64,000 nt of DNA from the NCBI RefSeq assembly GCF_003752175.1, contig NZ_RJVF01000014.1, positions 248,001 through 312,000 of the forward strand, read 5' to 3'. Positions 7,467 to 17,980 of this stretch are shown piece after piece. The stretch comes from Comamonas sp. BIGb0124 (GTDB taxonomy: Bacteria > Pseudomonadota > Gammaproteobacteria > Burkholderiales > Burkholderiaceae_C). The notes beneath the pieces are model-generated. The model saw only the letters and a list, made by a program, of their open reading frames with translations, was not told where the DNA came from and ran no database searches. Numbering within the stretch: the first letter of the stretch is position 1; each line of letters begins with the position of its first letter. The position numbers and the translations under genes are program-made.

Positions 7467-10004
7467 ATGATGAAACAGTCCTTTGTCCGATTGGGCCTGC
7501 GCAGCCTGTGGCGCGACGTTCGGGCGGGCGAACTCCGCCTGCTGATCGTGGCGGTGGCGCTGGCCGTCGCCGCTCTGGCCGCGGTGGCGTTTTTTGCCGA
7601 CCGCCTGCAGAGCGGCCTGCAACGCGACGCCAGACAGCTGCTGGGCGGCGACGCGGTCATTGCCAGCGACAACCCGGCCCCTGCGGATTTTGTCGCCAAG
7701 GCGCATGAACTGGGCTTGCGCACCGCAACCACGGCGACTTTCCCGACCATGGCCCGGGCTTCCGACGAGCAGGGCGGCGCGGCGCGGCTGGTGGCGTTGA
7801 AGACGGTCGCAAGCGGTTATCCGTTGCGCGGCCGGGTCGAAGTCGCCACGGCGGCGGACCAGCCCGGCGAAGCGGCCGCCGATATCCCGGCGGCCGGCAC
7901 GGCCTGGGCCGACCCGCAACTGCTGGCCGCACTCGAGATCGGCGTGGGCGATACGATACTGCTGGGCGACTCCAGCCTGCGGATCACGCGGGTGATCGTG
8001 ATGGAGCCCGACCGCGGCGGCGGCTTCATGAATTTTGCGCCCCGCTTGATGATGAACGAAGCCGACCTGGCCGCCACCGGCCTGGTGCAGCCTGCCAGCC
8101 GCATCCGCTGGCGCATGGCGGTGGCCGGCGAAGACGATGCGCAGGTCCAGGCCTTTGTGCAGTGGGCCGATGCGCGCGCGCAAGGCGGGCCGGGCGGCGA
8201 AGCGGTTCGGGGCATGCGTGTGGAATCGCTGGACAGCGGGCGGCCCGAAATGGAGCGCACGCTGGGACGGGCCGAGAAATTCCTGAGTCTGGTGGCCCTT
8301 CTGTCGGCCTTGCTGAGCGCCGTCGCCGTGGCCATTGCCGCCCGCGGTTTTGCCTCGCGCCACCTCGACGACTGCGCCATGCTGCGGGTCCTGGGCCAGA
8401 GCCAGCGCACCATCGCGCTGGCCTACACCCTGGAATTCGTGCTGGCCGGGCTCTTTGCCAGCCTGCTGGGCGTGGCCATCGGTTATGGCGTGCACCAGTT
8501 GTTCGTGGCCCTGCTGGCCGGCCTGGTGACGACCGCGCTGCCTGCAGCCAGCCTGTGGCCGGCGCTGCTGGGCGTCGGCGTGGGGCTGGTGCTGCTGGTG
8601 GCCTTCGGCTTGCCGCCGGTGCTCCAGTTGGCGCAGGTGCCGCCCTTGCGTGTCATCCGGCGCGACATCGGTCAGATGCGCTCTGCGTCGCTGGCCGTGC
8701 TGGTGCTGGGCGTTCTGGGTTTTGCGGCCCTGCTGCTGGCGGTTGCGCGCGACTGGACGCTGGGCGCCATTGCCGTCGGCGGCTTTGCCGGCGCCGTGCT
8801 GGTGTTTGCCGGCCTGGCCTGGGTCGCGGTGAAAGCCCTCAGGCGCGGCGTCAACGACCAGACCGCGCCGCGCTGGCTGGTCCTGGCGACACGGCAGGTT
8901 TCGGCGCGACCGGTGTTTGCCGTGGTGCAGACCAGCGCCCTGGCCGTCGGCCTGCTGGCCCTGGTGCTGCTGGTGCTGCTGCGCACCGATCTGATCGACA
9001 GCTGGCGGCAAGCCACGCCGGCCGACGCACCCAATCGTTTCGTGATCAACATCCAGCCCGACCAGGCGGACGATTTCCGTGGTGCCCTGTCGCAAGCGGG
9101 CATCGGTCACTTCGACTGGTACCCGATGGTGCGGGGCCGGCTGGTGTCCATCAACGAGCAGCCGGTCGATCCGGCACGCTACGAGGACGAGCGAGCCCAG
9201 CGGCTGCTCGACCGCGAATTCAATCTTTCCTACGCGGCCGAGCAACCGCCGCACAACGACCTCGTTGCCGGCCAGTGGACGGCCGGTGGGGCAGGGGGCG
9301 CCAGCGTCGAGGACGGATTGGCCAAGACGCTGGGCCTCAAGCTGGGCGACCGGCTGGTGTTCGATATGGGCGGCATCACCCACAGCTCGGAAATCACCTC
9401 GTTGCGCGAGGTGGACTGGGCCTCCATGCATGCGAACTTCTTTGTCATGTTCCCCGTCGCCGAGCTGCCGGATCTGCCGGTGACCTATCTGGCCGCCTTC
9501 CGTGCGCCTGCCACGCCGACGTTCGACAATGCCCTGGTGCGGCAATTTCCGAACATCACCAATGTCGACATGACGGCGACCCTGGCGCAGGTGCAGCGTG
9601 TGCTGGATCAGGTGATCCGGGCCGTCGAGTTCCTGTTCGGTTTCACCCTGGCGGCCGGCCTGATCGTGCTGCTGGCCACCGTCGGTGCCACACGTGAGGA
9701 GCGGGCACGGGAATTCGCCATCATGCGGGCCATGGGGGCGAGCTCACAACTGCTGCGGCAGGTGCAGCGGGCCGAGTTGGCAGGCGTCGGTCTGCTTGCC
9801 GGTCTGCTGGCCAGCCTGGTCGCCATGGTCGTTGCCTGGGCGCTGGCGCGTTTTGTATTCGATTTCACCTGGAACGGCTCGTGGTATGTCCCGTTCGGCG
9901 GCGCGCTGGCGGGTGCCGTGCTGGCCTGGGCAGCAGGCTGGTGGGCGCTGCGCGGCGTGCTCACGCGGCCGGTGGTCCAGACGCTCAGGCAGGCAATGGA
10001 CTGA
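7467..10004 (+). CDS. FtsX-like ABC transporter permease (YbbP-like)
   Basis: An 845-residue inner-membrane protein with the MacB/FtsX layout: an N-terminal helix, a large periplasmic domain (about residues 50-260), a three-helix FtsX block around residues 270-420, a second periplasmic segment and a final FtsX block with the signature AREFAIMRAMGASSQLL near residue 755. In gammaproteobacteria the equivalent YbbP is paired with the ATPase YbbA and with TesA. No ATP-binding subunit is encoded next to it here, so the partner must be elsewhere. The start at 7467 follows GGGAAAG; 7470 is equally possible. Confidence 0.88.
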   Translation: MMKQSFVRLGLRSLWRDVRAGELRLLIVAVALAVAALAAVAFFADRLQSGLQRDARQLLGGDAVIASDNPAPADFVAKAHELGLRTATTATFPTMARASDEQGGAARLVALKTVASGYPLRGRVEVATAADQPGEAAADIPAAGTAWADPQLLAALEIGVGDTILLGDSSLRITRVIVMEPDRGGGFMNFAPRLMMNEADLAATGLVQPASRIRWRMAVAGEDDAQVQAFVQWADARAQGGPGGEAVRGMRVESLDSGRPEMERTLGRAEKFLSLVALLSALLSAVAVAIAARGFASRHLDDCAMLRVLGQSQRTIALAYTLEFVLAGLFASLLGVAIGYGVHQLFVALLAGLVTTALPAASLWPALLGVGVGLVLLVAFGLPPVLQLAQVPPLRVIRRDIGQMRSASLAVLVLGVLGFAALLLAVARDWTLGAIAVGGFAGAVLVFAGLAWVAVKALRRGVNDQTAPRWLVLATRQVSARPVFAVVQTSALAVGLLALVLLVLLRTDLIDSWRQATPADAPNRFVINIQPDQADDFRGALSQAGIGHFDWYPMVRGRLVSINEQPVDPARYEDERAQRLLDREFNLSYAAEQPPHNDLVAGQWTAGGAGGASVEDGLAKTLGLKLGDRLVFDMGGITHSSEITSLREVDWASMHANFFVMFPVAELPDLPVTYLAAFRAPATPTFDNALVRQFPNITNVDMTATLAQVQRVLDQVIRAVEFLFGFTLAAGLIVLLATVGATREERAREFAIMRAMGASSQLLRQVQRAELAGVGLLAGLLASLVAMVVAWALARFVFDFTWNGSWYVPFGGALAGAVLAWAAGWWALRGVLTRPVVQTLRQAMD

Positions 10005-10039
10005 CAAGCGCACGATATGCCCGACAATCCTTCCCCGTG

Positions 10040-10444
10040 ATGCAGATACAGGACAAACCGCCCTACGACACGCCCTTCGAATGGATGGGCGGCGAGCCCC
10101 GCGTGCAGGCGCTGGTCGATCGTTTCTACGATCTGATGGATCTCGAACCGGCCTATGCCGACCTGCGGGCCGCCCATGGGCCCGAGCTCGATCAGGCGCG
10201 TCAGCGGCTGTTCTGGTTCCTGTGCGGCTGGCTGGGCGGGCCCCAGCACTACACCGACCGTTTTGGCCACCCCCGCCTGCGCATGCGCCACATGCCGTTT
10301 TCCATCGGCATCCGCGAGCGCGACCAGTGGGTGGCCTGCATGGACCAGGCCATGGGCGAGACCGAAGTCGATCCGGCCCTGCGCGCGCGACTGAAACAAT
10401 CGTTTTTTCAGACGGCTGATTTCATGCGCAACAAGGGCATCTGA
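10040..10444 (+). CDS. Group II truncated hemoglobin
   Basis: A 134-residue globin of the trHbO type. Visible landmarks are the B10 tyrosine region (RFYDLMD, near residue 33), the proximal histidine in LRMRHMPFSIG near residue 92, and the G-helix tryptophan in DQWVACM near residue 107. Such proteins bind oxygen or NO and are linked to protection of aerobic metabolism from nitrosative or oxidative stress. The start is ATG at 10040; a GTG directly before it is an alternative. Confidence 0.93.
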   Translation: MQIQDKPPYDTPFEWMGGEPRVQALVDRFYDLMDLEPAYADLRAAHGPELDQARQRLFWFLCGWLGGPQHYTDRFGHPRLRMRHMPFSIGIRERDQWVACMDQAMGETEVDPALRARLKQSFFQTADFMRNKGI

Positions 10445-10459
10445 GCCCCGAGGCAGGCC

Positions 10460-10476
10460 GCAGGCGACCCGCCTGC
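10460..10476. terminator. Hairpin between convergent genes, possible weak terminator
   Basis: GCAGGC, a 5-base loop and GCCTGC form a perfect 6-bp stem between the converging hemoglobin and Cys-repeat genes. There is no T-run on either strand, so it may only block 3' degradation. Confidence 0.35.
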
Positions 10477-10493
10477 TTGCCGGTCACCCTCGG

Positions 10494-10916
10494 TCAGGGC
10501 GCGGCCTTGGCCGCTTCGTAGTCGGACTTGGCCTTCAGCTCACAGCTGTCCTTGGCCGAACCGTTGAAATCCTCGCACTTCTCGTCGGCCACCTCATACG
10601 CCGCTTTGGCCTTGGCCGCGCGAAGTTTGCGATCGTTGTCCGCGCTGGGCTTGTAGCGGGTTTCCAATTCGGCCAGAGCGATGTCTCGCTGCCCCTCGGC
10701 CTCTTTTTCGCACACGTCCTTCTTGTTGCCCGCCAGGCTGTCGCACTGGTTCTTGGCCGCCTTGTAGTCGGCCTTGATGGTGTCCTCGGCCGCACTGTGC
10801 TGCGCCCGGGTCATCGATGGGGCGGACTGGGCCATGGCGCTGCCGATCAGGCAGCCGGCAACGGCCGCCGCGGCCATGGCACGGGTCAGATTCTTCAGGG
10901 AGAGGGTGTTGTGCAT
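10494..10916 (-). CDS. Secreted small protein with two CX10C repeats
   Basis: A 140-residue unrecognised protein. It begins with a clear signal peptide (MHNTLSLKN, a hydrophobic run AAAAVAGCLIG, cleavage near SAMAQ/SA). The mature part is highly charged and likely helical, rich in Ala, Lys, Asp and Glu. It contains two similar units, each with cysteines ten residues apart: CDSLAGNKKDVC and CEDFNGSAKDSC, followed by Lys/Glu/Ala stretches. A disulfide within each unit is likely in the periplasm. The start at 10916 is set by AAAGGAG at 10923-10929. Similar proteins in Burkholderiales are usually annotated as hypothetical or TolA-like; function unknown. Confidence 0.85.
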   Translation of the reverse strand: MHNTLSLKNLTRAMAAAAVAGCLIGSAMAQSAPSMTRAQHSAAEDTIKADYKAAKNQCDSLAGNKKDVCEKEAEGQRDIALAELETRYKPSADNDRKLRAAKAKAAYEVADEKCEDFNGSAKDSCELKAKSDYEAAKAAP

Positions 10917-11115
10917 GACGGACTCCTTTGTTTTAAGTCTTGGAATGCCCATGCCGCATACCGGGAGCCGAGACGTCGCAGGCACGGGGCAGGGGATTCC
11001 ACTGTAGGTGTCGCCCGTGGAGCCGCCCGTAGTCGCGCGCGGCCAGTCGCGGTCGGCTCGGGCCTACAGGGCGTCCGTCATCGAAAGCGGCCAGCGCGGT
11101 CCGAATCGGCGCGGA

Positions 11116-11778
11116 TCAGGCACGGGGGCCCGGGTGCTTGGGCGAGGGCTGCAGCAGCACCACCAAGGCACCGGCTCCGCCCTCGCTGGCCTTGGCCTGG
11201 ACAAAAGCCAGCACTTCGTTCTTCTGGATGAGCCAGGCTTGTACCTTGGCCTTGAGCACCGGCGTCTTGCCGGGCGAACCCAATCCCTTGCCGTGCACCA
11301 CGCGAAGGCAGCGCAGGCCCTGGCGGTGGGCTTCCCGGATGAAGTTGGCCAGGGTTTCACGCGCTTCGTCGCGGCGCAGACCGTGCAGATCGAGCTGCGC
11401 CTGCAGGCTCCAGTGGCCCGAGCGCAGTTTGCGGGTCACGTCCGTGCCGATGCCCGGGCGGCGGAAACTCATTGCATCGTCGACATCCAGCAAGGTCGTG
11501 ACGTCGAACTCGTCGCTCAGCGACTCGCGCAGCACGGCTTGTTCGTCGAGCGTGCGCTGTGCTGCGATCGGCAGCGGCAGTTCCCGTTCGTGTTCCACCC
11601 GCCGGTGGCTGGCGCTCAGCGCCCGCACGGGGCCCACGGCCTGCAGGAAGACGGCCTGCTCGGCACGCTGGCGCCGTTCTTTTTCCTGGCGGATTTTCTG
11701 TGCCTCGGCTTCGCGGGCGGCGGCATCGGCCACCGCCTGGCGCATCGTCTTGAGGTCCTGGAGGGATTTCGCTTTCAT
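11116..11778 (-). CDS. Smr domain protein
   Basis: A 220-residue protein with a charged N-terminal helical region (KIRQEKERRQRAEQ) and a C-terminal Smr domain. The domain motifs are LDLHGLRRDEA near residue 128 and VVHGKGLGS near residue 161, characteristic of the small MutS-related nuclease fold that can nick or bind nucleic acids. It lies 42 bp downstream of radC on the same strand, so the two are probably co-transcribed. The biological substrate (DNA junctions or stalled mRNA) cannot be told from the sequence. Confidence 0.92.
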   Translation of the reverse strand: MKAKSLQDLKTMRQAVADAAAREAEAQKIRQEKERRQRAEQAVFLQAVGPVRALSASHRRVEHERELPLPIAAQRTLDEQAVLRESLSDEFDVTTLLDVDDAMSFRRPGIGTDVTRKLRSGHWSLQAQLDLHGLRRDEARETLANFIREAHRQGLRCLRVVHGKGLGSPGKTPVLKAKVQAWLIQKNEVLAFVQAKASEGGAGALVVLLQPSPKHPGPRA

Positions 11779-11820
11779 GCCCCGGTTTTACCCCAAGCGG
11801 TGCATCTCCTCGAAGAGATA

Positions 11821-12510
11821 TCAGGAAGGATCTCGGATCAAGCCGGCTTCGGCCATCGAACAGGTCCCACCCTGCGCCACGATGATGTGGTCCAGGACCC
11901 GGATGTCGAACAGGCCGAGGGCGGTGCGCAGATGCTGCGTGACCGCGACGTCTTGCGGGGAGGGCATCAGTGTTCCGCTGGGATGGTTGTGGGCCAGGAT
12001 GACCGCCGCCGCATGGTGGTGCAGGGCCCGCAGAGCGACCTCGCGCGGATAGACGCACGATTGCGTCAGGGTTCCGCGAAACAGCTCCTCGAGTGCGATC
12101 AGGCGGTGCTGGGCATCGAGGAACAGCACGGCAAACACCTCGTGGCGCCTCGAGCCCAACTGCAGCCGGAGGTAGTCCTTGACGGCCTTGGGGTCGCTCA
12201 GGGTCTGCGGTAGCCGGATGCGTTCGGCCAGCGCCCGTCTTGCCAATTCGAGTACCGCCAGCACCTGGGCGCGCTTGGCCGTGCCGCCCATTCCCTTGAT
12301 GACCAGCAGATCGGGGGCCGTGGCGTGGAGCAGCCCGCTGATGCCGCCGAACGCCGCCAGCAGTTCCTCGGCCAGCGCCAGAACGTTCTTGCCTGCCATG
12401 CCGGTGCGCAACAGCAGCGCGAGCAGTTCCGTGTCGCCCAGTGCCTGCGGACCGCGTGCGATCAGCTTCTCTCGCGGATGCGCTTCGAGGGGTAGATTTT
12501 TCAGCGCCAT
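11821..12510 (-). CDS. radC: RadC family JAB/MPN-domain protein
   Basis: A 229-residue protein of the RadC/YicR family. The N-terminal helix-hairpin-helix part contains [19 protein letters not shown] and [12 protein letters not shown]; the C-terminal metalloprotease-like domain has the zinc motif [14 protein letters not shown] near residue 170. RadC was named for a repair phenotype that is no longer accepted, and its true role is unsettled. Divergent from fkpB, with 88 bp between the start codons. Confidence 0.95.
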   Translation of the reverse strand: MALKNLPLEAHPREKLIARGPQALGDTELLALLLRTGMAGKNVLALAEELLAAFGGISGLLHATAPDLLVIKGMGGTAKRAQVLAVLELARRALAERIRLPQTLSDPKAVKDYLRLQLGSRRHEVFAVLFLDAQHRLIALEELFRGTLTQSCVYPREVALRALHHHAAAVILAHNHPSGTLMPSPQDVAVTQHLRTALGLFDIRVLDHIIVAQGGTCSMAEAGLIRDPS

Positions 12511-12567
12511 GGCCGTGCGGAGTCTCCGGGTTAGTCAGGTAAGCAGGCCGCGCCGAGGCCGGTTTTT

Positions 12568-12573
12568 TACAAT
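12568..12573 (+). promoter_or_regulatory. Probable -10 element for fkpB-ispH
   Basis: TACAAT in a T-rich stretch 26 bases before the fkpB ATG; no good -35 at the right distance. A transcript starting near 12580 would exclude an in-frame upstream ATG at 12572, supporting the 12599 start. Confidence 0.45.
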
Positions 12574-12598
12574 GGAGGGCAAATTATCGAGACCACGC

Positions 12599-13096
12599 AT
12601 GTCCATTACTGATGAAAATACCGCCCAGGCGGCCACTGATGCTCCTGATTCAGGACCGGTCGTTGTCGAACCCGGTGCCTTTCTCACGCTCCACTACCGC
12701 TTGTCTGGACCGACCGGGGACATCATCAACACCTTCGCGGGCAAACCCGCGACGTTGAGCCTGGGCAACGGGGAGCTTTCTCCCGCCGTCGAGCAGCGCC
12801 TGATCGGACTGCCCGAAGGCACACGCACGGCATTCGATATCCCGGCGGGCGAGGCGTTCGGCGAACGCAACCCCGAGATGCAGCAATGGGTGGCCCGCAG
12901 TCTGCTGGCCGAGCTGGGCGACCCCGACGAGCAGTACCAGCCGGGCGATGTGGTCCAGTTTCCGACCCCCGATGGTCTGAGCCAGTACGCAGGTGCGGTC
13001 CAGAAGGTCGAAGAGGCTCGGGTGCTGTTCGACTTCAATCATCCGCTGGCGGGCCAGCCGGTGGTCTTCGAAGTCCAGCTGATCGGAGTGCTTTGA
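12599..13096 (+). CDS. fkpB: FKBP-type peptidyl-prolyl isomerase, SlpA-like
   Basis: A 165-residue FKBP of the SlpA/FkpB class with an inserted flap (IF) domain. The FKBP core is seen in [38 protein letters not shown] and [15 protein letters not shown], with the flap domain in roughly residues 90-140. It catalyses Xaa-Pro isomerisation and acts as a chaperone in the cytoplasm. Its stop overlaps the ispH start by one base (TGATG), and the fkpB-ispH pair is conserved widely in proteobacteria. An ATG at 12572 is a less likely start. Confidence 0.92.
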   Translation: MSITDENTAQAATDAPDSGPVVVEPGAFLTLHYRLSGPTGDIINTFAGKPATLSLGNGELSPAVEQRLIGLPEGTRTAFDIPAGEAFGERNPEMQQWVARSLLAELGDPDEQYQPGDVVQFPTPDGLSQYAGAVQKVEEARVLFDFNHPLAGQPVVFEVQLIGVL

Positions 13097-14058
13097 TGGC
13101 TCGTGAAGTCATCCTGGCCGAACCGCGCGGTTTCTGTGCTGGTGTGGACCGCGCCATCGAGATCGTCGAACGGGCGCTGCAGAAATTCGGCCGGCCCATC
13201 TATGTGCGCCACGAGATCGTGCACAACACCTTTGTGGTCGAGGACCTGAAGAACAAGGGCGCCATCTTCATCGAGGACCTCGACGACGTGCCGCCGGGGT
13301 CCATCCTGGTGTTTTCGGCCCACGGCGTGAGCAAGGCGGTGGAAAACGAAGCCAAGGCCCGTGGTTTCCAGGTCTTCGACGCGACGTGCCCGCTGGTGAC
13401 CAAGGTTCACGTGGAAGTCGCCAAGCTGGCCAAGGAGGGTTATGAGTTCATCATGATCGGCCACAAGGGCCATCCCGAGGTCGAGGGCACGATGGGCCAG
13501 CTCAACGAAGGAATCCACCTCGTCGAGGATGTGGCCGACGTCGCCACGGTGCAGCCGGGACAGACCGAACGGCTGGCGGTCGTCACGCAGACGACCCTGT
13601 CGGTCGACGACGCATCGGCCATCTCGGCGGCCGTGAAAGCACGCTTTCCCAGCATCCGCGAGCCCAAGCAGCAGGACATCTGCTATGCCACCCAGAACCG
13701 GCAGGATGCAGTAAAGGTCATGAGCCCGCAGGTCGATGTGCTGATCGTGGTGGGCAGTCCGACCAGTTCCAACAGCAACCGCCTGGCCGAGCTGGCCCGG
13801 CGGCTGGGGGTCGACAGCTACATGGTCGACAACGCCGGCGAGTTGCGGGCCGAATGGTTCGAGGGCCGCAACCGGGTCGGGCTGACGGCCGGGGCATCCG
13901 CGCCCGAAGTGCTGGTGCAATCGGTCATCGCGCGCCTGCGCGAACTGGGTGTGGTCGCCGTGCGCAAGATGTCGGGCGTCGAGGAAACCGTCAAGTTCCC
14001 GCTGCCCAAGGGCCTGAAGACGACGCCTGCCGGCGTCGACAAGCCGGCCGTCGTCTGA
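13096..14058 (+). CDS. ispH: 4-hydroxy-3-methylbut-2-enyl diphosphate reductase
   Basis: A 320-residue last enzyme of the MEP isoprenoid pathway, reducing HMBPP to IPP and DMAPP with a [4Fe-4S] cluster. The three cluster cysteines are visible: [12 protein letters not shown] near residue 12, [12 protein letters not shown] near residue 98, and [11 protein letters not shown] near residue 196; the conserved [10 protein letters not shown] follows. The start overlaps the fkpB stop by one base, implying translational coupling. Length is normal for the family. Confidence 0.98.
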   Translation: MAREVILAEPRGFCAGVDRAIEIVERALQKFGRPIYVRHEIVHNTFVVEDLKNKGAIFIEDLDDVPPGSILVFSAHGVSKAVENEAKARGFQVFDATCPLVTKVHVEVAKLAKEGYEFIMIGHKGHPEVEGTMGQLNEGIHLVEDVADVATVQPGQTERLAVVTQTTLSVDDASAISAAVKARFPSIREPKQQDICYATQNRQDAVKVMSPQVDVLIVVGSPTSSNSNRLAELARRLGVDSYMVDNAGELRAEWFEGRNRVGLTAGASAPEVLVQSVIARLRELGVVAVRKMSGVEETVKFPLPKGLKTTPAGVDKPAVV

Positions 14059-14117
14059 TCGCCATGCGAACGGCCTGACGGGTCGGTTTGTGCATGCCGC
14101 TCGCGCGGCGGCGATAC

Positions 14118-14162
14118 AAAAAAGCCAGCCCGGCGCAACACATGCGCCGGGCTGGCTTTTTT
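14118..14162. terminator. Bidirectional terminator between ispH and rne
   Basis: A 14-bp perfect GC-rich stem (14124-14137 with 14143-14156, 5-base loop) is flanked by six A on one side and six T on the other. It can end both the ispH transcript (plus) and the rne transcript (minus). Confidence 0.95.
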
Positions 14163-14196
14163 CATGGCCGGCCGCGCGAGGCGGCCGGGTTCACGA

Positions 14197-17100
14197 TCAG
14201 GCTTGCGTTTCTTCGAACGGCAGCTTGACGTCGCGCAGATCCTTGCGGGTCTCCACCAGCACCAGCGGACCTTCGTCCAGCACGACAGCCGGCGGCCGTT
14301 CGCGCGGCACGTGGATGGGCTGGGGCTCGGCGGCCATGGCAGCCTGTACCGACGCAACCTTCTCGGGATCCGAGCTGATCCATTGCAGGCCGACTTGGGT
14401 GGCCAGCGCCGTGAGTTCCGACTGCGGCAATTCGTAGCGGGCCGGTGCAGGCGTGGAGGCCTGGGGTTCGGTTTGCTGAGCGACCGCGGCGGTCACCGAA
14501 ACGACCTCGATGGGCTGCTGCACGGGAGCCGCAGCTTCCACACGCGCGGCGCTGGCTGCGAGTGCTTCGGATTCGACGGCAATCACCGGCACGGCCTGGG
14601 CCGTGGTCTGCACGACGGCCGGTTCCGAGGCGACCGCGACGGGTTCGACCGCGGGTGCTGCTGCCACGACGGCGCCAGCGGCATCGGGCTCGGCCACGGG
14701 GGCCAGGGCCGTGCCTTCGGTACCGGCGTTTTCACGGCGGCCATTGCGGCGGTCGCGTCCGTAGCGGTCACGGCTGCGGCGTTCACGGCCTTCCCGCGGT
14801 GCGCCTTCGGTGCCGTTGGCGTCGGCTGCCGGTGCAACCGAGGATTCGCCAGACTCGGTGCTCGTGTCTTGGGCGATATCCGCAGCGGCGAAACGGGCCG
14901 GCTGACGGGACTGCACAGGCTCGGCATTGGCGGTGCCGGCGTCGGCTTCCGACACGCCGGACGGATTCGCCGCGACGTCGGACGGCTCCTCTTCGCGGGC
15001 CGGACGTTCACGGCGCTCGCCGCGGGGCGGACGAGGGCTGCCGTTCTCGTTGCGACCGGTATTGTCGCCACGCTCGCGGCGACCATTGCGCTCACCGCGC
15101 GGCTGGCGTGCGGCGTCCTGGCCTTCGGCCTCGTTGCGTGCCGGATCGGCCTGCTGCAGCGTCACATCCGCGGCGGCATCGGCAATGGCCTCGGGTGCCT
15201 CGCGACGGCCGCGGCGTTCGTTGTTGCCCCGTGCCTCTCCGCGTTCGCCACGATCACCACGTTCGCCACCGCGACGGCGGCTGTCGCCACCGCGCTCGGT
15301 CGACGGCGTCACGGCAGCGGCAGCCGGGTTGCGGTCGCCGCGCTCGCCGCGCGGGTCGGCCGCGCGTTGCTCACCCTGGGCGGGACGTTCGCCACGCGGG
15401 CGCCGGCCATCGCCGCTGCGCTCGCCACGTTCACCGCGTTCACCGCGTTCCTGGCGGTCGCCACGGCCGCTTTCCGTCCGTTCGCCATTGCGGCCATTGC
15501 GGCCTTCACGGCGTTGGCCGTCCTTTGCATTGCGCGAGGACTTGGCCGGTGTCGTGCTCTCGGGTGCCGGCACGGGTGCCGGTACGGCTTGCGGCTCCAG
15601 TCCGATGAGGCGCTTGAACCAGCCCCAGACGCCACCTTCGGCCGCGGCGGGTTCGACCACCGGAGCAGGGACGGGCTGGGCCACCGGCTTGGGCGCGACC
15701 ACAGGCGCGGGGGCATCGGGCAGCACGCCCTTGATGATCGGCGTCTGCTTGTTGGTCGGCTCCTGCGAGCGGCGTGTCACCGTGGTGGGGTCTTCCACCT
15801 GTTCGGCCAACTTGTAGCTGGCCGGGAACGTGTCGAGGCGCGCATCGTCGTGCTTGATGCGGTCGAGCCTGTAGTTCGGCGTTTCCAGCGACTTGTTCGG
15901 GATCAGCGTCACGTTGACACGCTGCTTGAGTTCGATCTTGGCGATCTCGGGGCGCTTTTCGTTGAGCAGGAAACTGCCCACCTCGACCGGCACCTGCAGG
16001 TGCACCGCCGCGGTGTTGTCCTTCATGGACTCTTCCTGGATGATGCGCAGGATCTGCAGCGCCGAGCTTTCGGTGTCGCGGATGTGACCCGAGCCGCCGC
16101 AGCGGGGGCAGGGGATGGACGAACCTTCCGACAGTGCGGGCTTGAGGCGCTGGCGGCTCATTTCCATGAGGCCGAACTTGCTGATCGTGCCGAACTGCAC
16201 ACGGGCGCGGTCCTGGCGCAACGCATCGCGCAGGCGATTCTCGACTTCGCGGCGGTTCTTGGATTCCTCCATGTCGATGAAGTCGATCACGATCAGGCCG
16301 CCGAGGTCGCGCAGGCGCATCTGGCGTGCGACTTCGTCGGCCGCTTCCAGGTTGGTGCGCAGGGCGGTTTCCTCGATGTCGCCGCCCTTGATGGCGCGTG
16401 CCGAGTTGACGTCCACGCTCACCAGCGCTTCGGTATGGTCGATCACGATCGCGCCACCCGACGGCATGCTCACCGTGCGGGCGTAGGCCGATTCGATCTG
16501 ATGTTCGATCTGGAAACGCGAGAACAGCGCTGCGTCGTCGCGGTACCGCTTGACCTTGCTGGCATGCTCGGGCATGACATGCGACATGAACTGCTGGGCC
16601 TGTTCATAGATGTCGTCGGTGTCGATCAGGATGTCGCCGATGTCGCCGTTGAAGTAATCGCGGATGGCCCGGATCACCAGGCTGGATTCCTGGTAGATCA
16701 GGAAAGCGCCCTTGCCGCCCTTGGCCGCGCCGTCGATGGCGTTCCACAGCTTGAGCAGGTAGTTCAGGTCCCACTGCAGCTCGGGCGCCGAGCGGCCGAT
16801 GCCGGCCGTGCGGGCGATGATGGACATGCCGTTGGGGTATTCCAACTGGTCCATGGCCTCCTTGAGCTCGGCCCGGTCGTCGCCCTCGATGCGCCGGCTC
16901 ACGCCGCCGCCGCGCGGGTTGTTGGGCATCAGCACCACATAACGGCCTGCCAGACTGACGAAGGTCGTGAGCGCCGCGCCCTTGTTGCCGCGCTCTTCCT
17001 TCTCGACCTGAACCAGCAGTTCCTGGCCTTCGCGGATCGCATCCTGGATCTTGGCCTGGCTGGGCGAAACGCCTGAGGCGAAATACTGCTTGGAGATTTC

Positions 17101-17313
17101 CTTGAAGGGCAGGAAGCCGTGGCGGTCTTCGCCGTAATCGACGAAACAGGCTTCGAGCGACGGCTCGACGCGAGTGACCACGGCCTTGTAGATATTGCCC
17201 TTGCGCTGTTCGCGGCCCTCGATCTCGATCTCGTAGTCCAGCAGCTTCTGGCCATCGACGATGGCCAGACGGCGCTCTTCGGCCTGCGTCGCGTTGATGA
17301 GCATCCGTTTCAT
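14197..17313 (-). CDS. rne: Ribonuclease E
   Basis: A 1038-residue endoribonuclease at the centre of mRNA decay and rRNA/tRNA processing. The N-terminal catalytic half has the S1 domain ([20 protein letters not shown]), the 5'-sensor and DNase I-like region ([21 protein letters not shown]) and the Zn-link [12 protein letters not shown] near residue 410. From about residue 520 the protein is low-complexity: Pro/Ala/Val stretches and a long Arg/Gly/Glu/Asp tract of RGERGDR-like units, i.e. the disordered scaffold that binds RNA and degradosome partners. The start at 17313 follows AAGGAA; an in-frame upstream codon at 17364 is not family-like. Confidence 0.97.
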   Translation of the reverse strand: MKRMLINATQAEERRLAIVDGQKLLDYEIEIEGREQRKGNIYKAVVTRVEPSLEACFVDYGEDRHGFLPFKEISKQYFASGVSPSQAKIQDAIREGQELLVQVEKEERGNKGAALTTFVSLAGRYVVLMPNNPRGGGVSRRIEGDDRAELKEAMDQLEYPNGMSIIARTAGIGRSAPELQWDLNYLLKLWNAIDGAAKGGKGAFLIYQESSLVIRAIRDYFNGDIGDILIDTDDIYEQAQQFMSHVMPEHASKVKRYRDDAALFSRFQIEHQIESAYARTVSMPSGGAIVIDHTEALVSVDVNSARAIKGGDIEETALRTNLEAADEVARQMRLRDLGGLIVIDFIDMEESKNRREVENRLRDALRQDRARVQFGTISKFGLMEMSRQRLKPALSEGSSIPCPRCGGSGHIRDTESSALQILRIIQEESMKDNTAAVHLQVPVEVGSFLLNEKRPEIAKIELKQRVNVTLIPNKSLETPNYRLDRIKHDDARLDTFPASYKLAEQVEDPTTVTRRSQEPTNKQTPIIKGVLPDAPAPVVAPKPVAQPVPAPVVEPAAAEGGVWGWFKRLIGLEPQAVPAPVPAPESTTPAKSSRNAKDGQRREGRNGRNGERTESGRGDRQERGERGERGERSGDGRRPRGERPAQGEQRAADPRGERGDRNPAAAAVTPSTERGGDSRRRGGERGDRGERGEARGNNERRGRREAPEAIADAAADVTLQQADPARNEAEGQDAARQPRGERNGRRERGDNTGRNENGSPRPPRGERRERPAREEEPSDVAANPSGVSEADAGTANAEPVQSRQPARFAAADIAQDTSTESGESSVAPAADANGTEGAPREGRERRSRDRYGRDRRNGRRENAGTEGTALAPVAEPDAAGAVVAAAPAVEPVAVASEPAVVQTTAQAVPVIAVESEALAASAARVEAAAPVQQPIEVVSVTAAVAQQTEPQASTPAPARYELPQSELTALATQVGLQWISSDPEKVASVQAAMAAEPQPIHVPRERPPAVVLDEGPLVLVETRKDLRDVKLPFEETQA

Positions 17314-17980
17314 GATGCTGTTCCTTCTCTGTTCGTTACAGGTCAGGCAAGCGATGCATGGCACGGCATCCGCTCACCTCACCTCGTGGAGTCTTGCGAC
17401 TCCTCCTGCCCGTGGGGGCAAACGATGCACAGGGCTGGCGTGGCGAACGGGAACGGCCAAAGGTGAACGTGAAACGGACGACGGGAACCGGGCGGCAGGC
17501 AACAGGGCTGAATCAGTCTGCTGTCTGCCGCAACGATGGCGGCGCGTGAGTCATATGGCAGGTGACGACGCGGCGTGCGGGTAAGCAGGCAACCAGGGTT
17601 GCGGTCTGCAGCCGGACGCGGACCCATGCTGCGGGCAGGCTCGCGCCGCCGTGCAAGGGGCGCAAAACGCCGCTTGCCCAGGCAAGGCACACTCCAACCA
17701 GATCCAGCAGCAGTTTCATGTCGTCAAGGAAATCCAGATGTCCCCGCTGGCGCGGCCGGGAAATCCTCCCGGCGCATGCGCCAACGTTCAATATTCAAAG
17801 CAATTCGAGTTCGCCAAGCGTCAGCCCGAACACCCTGTCCTTCGCCAGTCCGGCTGCCGTCATGTACGGGCAGCGGGAGTGGAGCAGACAGTGCGCGTGC
17901 ATCGACCTGAATGTCGCGATCCTGCCGGAACGGGCCTGAATTTAGTTGCTCTTCAAGTCAGGCGGCCCCAGCCGGATACG

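Noticed and set aside
7260-9545. A 761-codon frame antisense to the FtsX-like permease
   Set aside because: Shadow frame with His/Gln/Arg-rich low-quality protein; the permease on the plus strand has clear membrane domains.
15000-15560. Short repeated units within rne that could look like a tandem repeat array
   Set aside because: They encode the RGERGDR-type disordered tail of RNase E and drift in sequence; not a DNA repeat element or CRISPR.
14164-17076. A 970-codon open frame antisense to rne
   Set aside because: It mirrors the GC-rich, repetitive rne coding sequence; the translation is Arg/Gly/His/Phe-rich shadow with no family features, and rne on the other strand is certain.
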